Assembly: GCA_036873755.1 (NCBI GenBank) | Contig: JAVTVY010037032.1 | Location: forward strand, 62,001-126,000 | Reading direction: 5' to 3' | DNA: 64,000 bases | Origin: Hanleya hanleyi | Lineage: Eukaryota; Mollusca; Polyplacophora; Lepidopleurida; Hanleyidae | Shown: positions 56,409 to 64,000 of the stretch, piece after piece | Layout: every line of letters starts with the position of its first letter | Numbering within the stretch: the first letter of the stretch is position 1 | Translations under genes and position numbers: made by a program | The notes under the pieces: generated by a model | Seen by the model: the letters and a program-made list of their open reading frames with translations, nothing else | The model's database searches: none | What the model was told of the DNA's origin: nothing

Positions 56409-57004
56409 TGATGTACATTTGGTACAGTGGATAGTAGAAGAGTGTACATTATCTCAGTGAATTCTTACTGTGTGAAATAGTGGAATATTGTGAAATATTG
56501 TTCTTACTCTTTGGGATAGGGAAATGAAATCTCCAATAATATATCTTGGGGTCAAGCTCTACAAGAAAAGCTTACAAAAATTAAAGCTGGACTGTGATGA
56601 CTCCGGAGTTACGTCATATTCTTATTCTGCATTGGTCGATTTTTCGGTCAGATTTTCCGAATTTTATATTTACGCAATTTCTCCGCAAAAACTGCATGAT
56701 AAATCAGTAAATATGACTGTGATGTGAAATAAAATAGTTTTTGCCCACTTTTCATCACGGAAAAGCAGAAATTTTGAATAAATATGACGAAAACATCACT
56801 TTTCTGGTACTCCACTTGGCCGCCATCTTGAATTTACCCATGATCCTCTGCTCGGAGGTTATGCAAATAGGCTCAATTTTTTGTTGTTCCGAAGATAGAG
56901 CAGAAAGTTTGGTAGGGGAGGAGGTGGGGGGGGGGGGGGCATTTTGCCCCACCCCCCAGCCTCCAGACCGGAATTTGGCCCACAGAGGTTTCGTCTAGTC
57001 CGAG
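56409..57004. other. Non-coding, G-run
   Basis: A G14 run near 56,926-56,939 next to CATTTTGCCCCACCCCCC forms a strong local hairpin. A YY1-like GCCGCCATCTTG lies at about 56,820. No gene supported. Confidence 0.4.
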
Positions 57005-57175
57005 TTGTCTTCCTTGCCTCCAGATGGCAGCACGATCGATGCCAAAAGGGGAATTCCCACAGCAGCGTCGTTATTTAGTGAGTTTATTTTTTTGCGGAGA
57101 TATACTGGACACGCTCGACCCTGTGGTTGCACTGATCCTAGACTCGTCATAATAACAACACCTATAGGTTACCTT

Positions 57176-57343
57176 TATTACTATAGCTCTTACTTCCCAT
57201 GGATTCATGTATTTTTGTCGTGCCAATACGGTTTTGGGGAAACCTGTATGACTATGACGAAGGTTCCCTACTTGCCATTTATGCTGGGCATAGTGCTGGT
57301 GATATTGTCGGGGACCCTTCTGCGGCCCTGCGGCTGGAAGTGA
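57176..57343 (+). CDS. Possible terminal exon of a membrane protein
   Basis: An acceptor-like TTACCTTTATTACTATAG precedes an open frame SSYFPWIHVFLSCQYGF, then a hydrophobic helix (PYLPFMLGIVLVILSGTLL) and RPCGWK with TGA at 57,341. It looks like the last transmembrane segment and short tail of a multi-pass protein. No other exons were identified; the frame is also open upstream to 57,005, so a chance ORF is possible. Bases 57,350-57,415 after it repeat TGACCCGGATGTGACC. Confidence 0.25.
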   Translation, partial: YYYSSYFPWIHVFLSCQYGFGETCMTMTKVPYLPFMLGIVLVILSGTLLRPCGWK

Positions 57344-57460
57344 CCGTCACATAACCCGGAAGTAACCTTTGACCCGGATGTGACCTGTGACCCGAATGTG
57401 ACGTCATCGCGACGTCACTGCGCTAGGACCCCACCCGTCGAATCCTCATTTTCCGGGAAT

Positions 57461-57798
57461 TACCAGAAATTAATGATATGTAAGTAGGTCAATAGGGGCC
57501 CAGATCCACTTATATTTCTACTAACGTTGAAAAAGAAAGCGGTTCTATCGACGACCGAGGCGGGAAAAGGGATAATGGCCCGTAGCGGGAAATACGTTGA
57601 ACCGATATACAGTTGAACGTTTACTCGGTCGTAAATAAATTTTTTCCTACACATCAGTATTACATGTTTCATTTTGATAACTTTTAAGGTTGGTTCTGTC
57701 AGTTGTAGATTTTAGTGTAGATATATAGAAACATATGCGCGAGAATAATAATGTATCAAAACAGTGCACCTTAACACTGAAGTTTCCACAAAGACACA
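57461..57798. other. No supported gene
   Basis: Unique AT-rich sequence before the Penelope-like fragment. Nothing identified. Confidence 0.4.
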
Positions 57799-58405
57799 GG
57801 TTATATTCCAGTGAGACCTGCATATGGCGTATACATATCTCGCCTAGTAGCATTTGCTAGATCCTGTGTTAAATGTGACGATTTTAATCAACGTCACAAA
57901 ACATTGTTGCAGAAACTTATAAAACAGGGCTATTCCACCAAGCGCCTCCACTCAAAGTTTCTCAAATTTGGCGATACATATCGCATGCTGATAGCAAAAT
58001 ACGAGCGTAGCATGCAAGATCCCCGGGGTTAGGGGCAGTATGATGAACCCATGTGCTTCAAGATCCTCATGGTGCTCATATGAACAGTCACAATCAAAAC
58101 GTGACTGAGATACATCATTCTCTAGATGACGACTTTACAACGATTATTATGGATTAAGAATACTGATCAGCTACACGGATTTTATATTTTTGGAACATCA
58201 TGATGTCTTGTCGGCATCATTGAAAACTGTTGACCGCTCCTCTCGTGCAGGAAACTAGCCTATTTTTATGTATACTAAGATTGTCTTTTTAACTTTGGTG
58301 CTAATACTGTTATATGGAATGTAGAATAGGTCTTTGGATTATGGACGCGGATATTCTCTAATGGACGACGGCTGAATTATGAATGACGGACTAGACGCTT
58401 GTAAT
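57799..58405 (+). mobile_element. Penelope-like fragment, 5'-truncated
   Basis: Opposite strand to the other copies. Encodes the same C-terminal stretch (YGVYISRLVAFARSCVKCDD, then KLIKQGYSTKRLHSKFLKF) up to a stop at 58,032, then the same 3' tail (TTTTTGGAACATCATGATG, GTTGACCGCTCCTCTCGTG) to GAATGACGGACTAGACGC. Very close to the copy at 5.8-6.4 kb in the coding part, so the family has been active recently. Confidence 0.82.
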
Positions 58406-58765
58406 TAACCAGTTCTACGTTCAACCTATTATTAATTCTTTCCAAGTACCACAGCGTTTAATTGAAAAAGGCCTACAATTTAGTTGCAGGAGAGAAAACC
58501 TCGCTTCTCTCAGATATTCATATCCCGTCTCTTGGGTCATATTAGTTTCGTTTTACCATGTGGTTATACGTATAACCAGTTAAAGGTTGAACGTAGGACC
58601 AATAATAGGTTTAACGTTTATGTCTATGCAAGTATCAATATTGCTTGAATTCCAACTGAAAACGTTGAACTACATTCTGGGTAAACGTTTACTCTCATTA
58701 AAAATTGGTTTAACGTTGAACTGATAAGAGGATGAACATTTACTCCCCGAAATCGGCCGTTTTTA
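58406..58765. repeat. GGTTGAACGT inverted and tandem repeats
   Basis: CTACGTTCAACC at 58,423 pairs with GGTTGAACGTAG at 58,585, and further GGTTTAACGTT-type units follow up to a TTTTTACAGTGTGG end. Similar to the GGTTCAACGTACAACC patch at 35.25-35.46 kb. Probably a decayed inverted-repeat element. Confidence 0.4.
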
Positions 58766-58993
58766 CAGTGTGGTTGGCAAGATCGAAGAAGTGGTAAACA
58801 TAACGAAATTTCATTACTGATGAGATTAAGCTATGTGTTCAAGGGTTTGGTTCGTTACGACATGACCTTCGCGTTTAACTGTTAAATCTAACAGACATAT
58901 ACAGTTGCTTTGTCCGCAGTTTGTCGTGGACCGTCATAATTTCAATGCCTCGCCAAAACGTTTCGCACTATCAGTCAGCTGAATGAGAAACTA

Positions 58994-59060
58994 GACTCGT
59001 ACCTTGCCGTGAGGCTCACAGAGATCATATCTCCAGGACTCTGATGGCTAGGTACGAGTT
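58994..59060. mobile_element. 67-bp short relative of the 26.7-kb MITE
   Basis: Begins GACTCGTACCTTGCC and ends GGCTAGGTACGAGTT, with TA on both sides (58,992-58,993 and 59,061-59,062). The ends match the element at 26,707-27,585. Almost all internal sequence is lost, leaving little more than the termini. Confidence 0.6.
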
Positions 59061-59062
59061 TA

Positions 59063-61750
59063 ATGGAAACCTTGTCCTTATATTTCACAATAATATATAT
59101 AGATATGGTGCAAACATGTTGGAACCATATACAATGAATATATACTTAATTAGCTTGTATCGCAACGGTCGTTGTAGATTGTGTGAGTGTCTGGTTTGGT
59201 GGGAATCATTGAAGATACTCGTAAGGGATATCACGTCCCCGTTCGTTTAAAACTTAATCTATGATTCATGGTCTGAGGCAAGTGTGCTGGTGGGGATGGG
59301 GAGTGTTAAATCGGGGGGGGGGGGGACTATGGATGAAGATTTACCTCTATTTATATGGACTCGTCCCAGGTATCTCTTGTCACCATTTATTTATCTTGTT
59401 ACTTTCATTAGGACAAACAGATTTATTTGGCAAAGCTTCAGCACCAAAACAACTTTAGTGCGCATTTATGAACTTTCTCCACTCAACCCAAATTTTAATG
59501 TCTGTATCAGTCATATAATGTAACCAAAAGTTACCGGCCATAGACTCGACATTAGCATTCGTCCGATAACTGTACCGGAATGTCATGATACATTTATCCG
59601 TTTCATTCATCATTCAGAATGTCCAGAATGGAATAAAATGAAACACTGAATATATTGAACTAATTTGAATACATTGTAGTAACATTGCGGACGGATTCTT
59701 TGAAGAGACAGCCAATGAACGAATGACGAGTTGATGCTGACAATACAAATTCGGGAAATGGGGGAGGAGGTTTTGGTGTTCGGAGACACGGGGATGTCTA
59801 ACACGAACACTGGCATGTAATTTTACAGGGTATGAAATATATGTCTGGCTCTTCATACGCTCAAATATGGACATATTCAGAGAGGCCATTAGTCGTATGT
59901 CCAATTTCATTGAAAGTCGGTAAAGAACAAGTGAGAAATGACTACATTGTAGTCAAAACCTGCGGCAGTGGCAATAATACAGTGAAAGACATATCAGCAG
60001 AGGTAGTGGTAATTGTAGAAAAAAGCGCCATCTGCCAGTGTTTTATGCCAAGGGATGAAATTTTCAACTTGTAACCCACAATTGTAGGGATTGCGTAATA
60101 GTTCTGATGCCATATATATATATATATTCACTTTCCCCATTCAAAATCCGACGATTTTGACTCTGCCGTTTCGTCTATACTGAATTGACAGACGAACTCA
60201 CCATGATCGCTTTGGCAATGTTTTGGTACAAATATCGTCTATGCCAAGTTTCAAAGCATTCGGTTCAGTCGTTACCTTTTGCAAATCAAAAAGGCTTTCA
60301 AACATTTGTAAATCCAAATAAATTTCGAGGATTTAGTCATAGCGCGAAAATCTGCGCTCTTCAGTCTCCCTTCTCGGTTAATTTGCCGATCAAAATGGAA
60401 AATTTATATTTCCTTCCAAGTTATTTTTCAATAAATTTAGTATCGGGTCTATCACTTCGATCTGTGGCGATTTAAGGCTTTATCGAACAGGCATAATGAC
60501 ACTTTTTCACTATTCAAATTGAGGCCTGTTACAGTCTTGATATTCGATTAAAATAATTAATTAGGTTTCTGCATTTACGTTCGTTATCATCTGCGAACTA
60601 AATTCCTTGCCACTCTTTTCCACGCAGCAAGTCAATACCAAGACATGGTTTGCTTCTTCTATATAAATGATTAACTATTTCATTCTTAGCAAATATCATC
60701 TCATCTGACATGTTCGGCCAAGCCTTTTCGAAGGTTGCTAATTTTATTAATTTCTTTTCTTTAAAATCAAATTCTGCAAACAAGAAACATTTCTAGTTAG
60801 TATTTATGGATATCATCCTATACTCAATTTGCGAATATGTTTGTCATTTCGAAGGTGATTCAAGTGCGAAGTTTCGGGGCTAGTTCACTAAACAAGGTCT
60901 GTGTGTAAGAGAATGATGTCGAATTCTCGTTATTATCTTTTGATACATCAAATTGTTGCATTCGCGAAAATGACCGCCAAGTTAAAGTCAATGCGAAAGG
61001 TATCTAAGTATCGAAATCAAACTCGAAAACCCCTCCAGGAAAACAAAGGCCCTAGCTTTTGGCCACGAGGTCAACATCTATGGCCAGTATCTGCAATATA
61101 TGACGTAAACTGATTGACAAAGTAACGTAAATTTTGTATAGAACCAGTAAATTCTAGCAGAAATGGGCTCCGACTTGAGAGAATGACGTCAAATGTAATA
61201 TGTTTCTGCGCATTGTCTGCTGATACACATAAGTATTGAATTTACAGAAGTGATTAATGCTATTCTAAAGGGATTCTGAGTGCGGAAGAGGACGGGAACA
61301 TCAATACCAGCGAATTTAGGCCCTGGCTTGCGAGAATGAGGATAGAGAGGCTGCGCTCTGAAAGAGAATCATTCAAAATAGCTATTTGCCAAATGTCATG
61401 CAACCGAAAGTGCACAATATAACTGCACGGCTGCGAGGTATTGTTCGCGCACAGGGCTGTCCAACTCATTAAATACTGCATAGTCATTTCTGTCTCTTCG
61501 AAGTGGGCTACCGTTTGAAATTGTCCGGTAATGAGTGAGTCCATCTGAATCCTTTCGTCAGCAAAATAAGCATTCAAGATTCAAGATTTTATTGTACAAA
61601 CACCAGTCAAAGGCAGAGTACAAACTTTAAGAGGAATACAACTAGAGAAACAATGGAACAGTGACATGAATATTAATATTTATATATATGTTATATCTGA
61701 GAGATATGTTATATCTGAGTGTTACCGTTGATATTAGAACCTTGATTTTT
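59063..61750. other. No supported gene
   Basis: Mostly AT-rich. A G11 run near 59,315, a TA run at about 60,112-60,128, and AAGATTCAAGATTTTATTGT at about 61,578 that resembles retroposon 3' ends. Frames at 59,832-60,074 (plus) and 61,260-61,577 (minus) have no recognised domain or splice sites. Confidence 0.4.
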
Positions 61751-62190
61751 GGCATTAAAGTGCATCAGGGGACTGTTACCAGCATGTTTCGAGCTGACCT
61801 ACTTTTGATGAAAATTTCTGGTGATTTTTGATTAAAATCGCTGGTGAATCTAACTTGAGCCGTGCCCATCTTAATATAGGCAGGATTTCAACTGGGGGTC
61901 CAAGAGTTCAGCGTGCGTCAGAGTCCTAATGCCTACCCAACTTCTTATGTCCTGTGACGTTATTCACACTGGGCATGAAGGTGCATTAGGGGACTGTTGC
62001 CAGCATGTTTCGAGTGGACCTACTTTTGATGAAAATTTCTGGTGATTTTTGATTAAAATCGCTGGTGATTCTAACTTGGGCCGTGTCCATCATAATATTG
62101 GCAGGATTTCAACTGGGGGTCCAAGAGTTCAGTGCATGTCGGAGTTCTGATGCCTAACCTACTTCGTAGGTCCTTTGACGTTATTCACAC
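61751..62190 (+). repeat. 220-bp tandem duplication
   Basis: Two copies (61,751-61,970 and 61,971-62,190) sharing TTTGATGAAAATTTCTGGTG, GATTAAAATCGCTGGTGA and GGATTTCAACTGGGGGTCCA with scattered substitutions. No coding sequence. Confidence 0.9.
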
Positions 62191-62345
62191 TATTCTCATA
62201 TATAATAATTAACGAAGCAATAATTCATTCCACCGAATATAGTTGCAAATGAATTCGAACGCGCTTGAAGACATGTGAGATCGGAGGTTGAAAAGAAAAG
62301 TGTGGCAGAGATCACACTCTCCTAGCGCATGCGCATTTCAAAAAG

Positions 62346-62388
62346 TCACAAGAACAAGAACAAGAACAAGAACAAGAACAACAACAAC
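62346..62388 (+). repeat. AAGAAC microsatellite
   Basis: Six to seven AAGAAC/AACAAC hexamers. Just upstream, AGCGCATGCGCATT at about 62,327 is another NRF1-like palindrome. Confidence 0.85.
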
Positions 62389-62814
62389 GCGAGCCTCTCG
62401 TAGACCTGCGTGCCGCAGGTAAAAATGAGCGTTCTGAAAGGGCGCAATATCCTGCACTACGAGCATTAGTTGGCTTAGTTGTTAAGCTATGTTTTTCTTC
62501 CTGCATGCCCTAATTTCACCAATGCTATATTGTGTGTTTTACTATATCTTATTAGCATTTCCTTTTTTCATAGGTGCATGTTATAACGCAATTAATCGAG
62601 TATAATCAGTTTTAGTACGTACTATTACACTTATAACTGTATTGAAATTCAATTTATATCCAATGAGTCAAACAATATGTTGCTTAATTGTCACTGGCAG
62701 ACATGATCTTGGACAATTTTTGGACGATTTTCTTTTTCTTTCTTCGAATTTCAATGTTGGGTTGATGCCAACGGCATGGAACTTAAACAACAAATCAACT
62801 TTACTTCTGCCAAC
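62389..62814. other. No supported gene
   Basis: AT-rich sequence between the hexamer microsatellite and the 70-bp repeats. Nothing identified. Confidence 0.4.
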
Positions 62815-63210
62815 CGTGCCAACCCAATCACAACGTTGGCACAACGTTGGCTGTCGACCATGAGCCAACCATACATTTTGCCGATCATGTAAACTCAAAC
62901 TCAACATTGGTCCAACGTTGGCCATCGACCATGAGCCAACCATGACTTCTGCCAACCATGCCACCCAAAACCCAACGTTGACCCAACGTTGGTCGCCGAC
63001 CATGATCCAACCAGGACATCTCCCAACCATGCCACCCAAACCCCAACGTTGGCCCAACGTTGGTCACCGACCATGAGCCAACCATGCCATCTGCCAACTA
63101 TGCCACCCAAACCCCAACGTTGGCCCAACGTTGATCACCGACCATGAGCCAACCGCGACCATGAGCCAACGGTGCCGACCAAAGGCCAACGTTGGCCCAA
63201 CGTCGTCGTG
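62815..63210 (+). repeat. Tandem repeats of about 70 bp with CCAACGTTGG palindromes
   Basis: About five units, each with CGACCATGAGCCAACCATG, TGCCAACCATGCCACCCAAA and CAACGTTGGCCCAACGTTGG. The doubled GGCCCAACGTTGG lets each unit pair with itself or its neighbours. It ends about 60 bp before the TATA-like box of the claudin-like gene. Confidence 0.88.
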
Positions 63211-63423
63211 TTATCTGGGATATATGGGGTTCGTTTTGTACATTTGTACCTCTGACAAGAACAAATCCAGCCTATTATATAATCAATTCGCGCATCAACA
63301 ATCACAAACAAGGAACAGGCAATGTTCAAGTATACAATCGTCAAGAACAGAGTAGTCTGGCGCGTCACTTCGATACGAGCAAGCTAGCGGAATTAACAGC
63401 CATGATAGCGTCAGGAGCAGAAA

Positions 63424-63631
63424 ATGTCCGGGTTTGAACGAAGTTCCTCTTGGGCTAAGATAGCTCTGTTGTTTGTTACTCTAGCTACTTTGTTTCATAT
63501 TATCGGATCCTTTACAAACTACTGGCAGTCCTATGATATTGGAAGTTACAGTGTAAATTCGGGTCTGTTCCGCGTCTGTTCTCCAACGTGTAAGGACGTG
63601 AGTCTATCGAGCTTTACAGTTTCTGACCAAC
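63424..63631 (+). CDS. Claudin/PMP22-like membrane protein, first coding exon
   Basis: ATG at 63,424 (MSGFERSSSWAKIALLFV) opens a 69-codon exon plus one base (phase 1), ending at the donor CCAAC then GTAAGTAT at 63,632. It encodes a first transmembrane helix (KIALLFVTLATLFHIIGS), then NYWQSYD, and SGLFRVC with a second Cys, the G-L-(W/F)-x-x-C signature of the claudin family first loop. Claudin-type proteins sit in the plasma membrane at cell contacts. It aligns along its length with the minus-strand exon at 12,924-13,134. TTATATAATC at about 63,276 may be the TATA box. The rest of the gene lies beyond the window. Confidence 0.7.
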
Positions 63632-64000
63632 GTAAGTATGACGTACATATCGCCTCAGTCTATTGTTATGCCCAAAGGAAGTTTTGCTATATATTTGGCA
63701 AGGTATTACGACCTCTTGTCGAGAACCATATGGTGAAAGAGAAACTAACGTCCGTGAACACTGATTCAGTGAAATGAAATCGTTTAAAGTAATCTCCCCG
63801 TAGCTTGTAGATCTTGTAATCTTGACGCGTCTGACGTGTCAGCCGATGTCACGTACAGGCGCCATCTAATGCGACATATGGACATGGGCGCCAGAAAAAA
63901 ACCTTCTTCTTTTACCCGACTAAAAAGATCTTCTAAAGTAGCTACTTGATAAAAAGACTCTCTTAAAATCTTAAAATTTTTACAGTCGATCAGAATATAT
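63632..64000 (+). other. First intron of the claudin-like gene (to window edge)
   Basis: No further exon is clear. TCTTAAAATTTTTACAG at about 63,966-63,986 resembles a splice acceptor, but the sequence ends before an exon could be recognised. Confidence 0.35.

Noticed and set aside
56926..56960. Functional G-quadruplex or regulatory G-run
   Set aside because: A single G14 run beside a C-run may be a sequencing or slippage feature; no gene context to support a role.

Overview
The window is eukaryotic nuclear DNA from an animal, most likely a marine lophotrochozoan such as a mollusc. The evidence is an intron-split actin gene with SRF-type promoter sites, claudin-like first exons, a THAP-domain gene, Penelope-like, Ty3/gypsy and LINE remnants, and a tRNA-derived SINE whose 3' end resembles SINEs common in mollusc genomes. 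The organism assignment is inference; no species can be named from this sequence alone. Few host genes are present and most of the DNA is repeats and mobile elements.

Left part (1-27,600). This is a composite repeat landscape. Bases 1-11,175 form one giant inverted repeat around a spacer near 4.3-4.9 kb. Each arm carries, from outside inwards, a block of CRE and NRF1-like palindromes, a 21-bp minisatellite, a unique flank, a C2H2 zinc-finger (ZF) pseudogene, a CCGGATGT-rich module and a second ZF pseudogene. Penelope-like retroelements later interrupted the right arm twice. A third copy of the outer part lies at 20,260-24,675 and is itself part of a second inverted repeat closing at 25,721-26,706. 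Six ZF copies (A-F) share a sharp 3' boundary; five retain the promoter region, and all six are broken in different ways. Between the complexes lie a claudin-like first exon (minus strand, 12.9-13.1 kb), a THAP ORF inside terminal inverted repeats (15.3-16.3 kb) and a 3.8-kb satellite (16.4-20.3 kb) whose every unit looks like a recursive splice site.

Middle part (27,600-46,800). Mostly unannotated AT-rich DNA with a SINE (29.1 kb), several minisatellites (31.5, 32.6 and 33.9 kb), two possible gene starts (33.6 and 37.25 kb) and a decayed Ty3/gypsy element with a PNMA-like gag (about 38.3-43.7 kb).

Right part (46,800-64,000). A complete actin gene on the minus strand (seven coding exons, a 5' UTR exon, a TATA box and two CArG boxes) is the only complete, apparently functional host gene. 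It is followed by a 731-bp foldback element, a near-perfect 108-bp palindrome, a LINE fragment, another Penelope-like fragment, a 67-bp MITE, tandem duplications, and a second claudin-like first exon (63.4 kb) whose gene runs off the right edge. The two claudin-like exons are paralogous and share intron phase.
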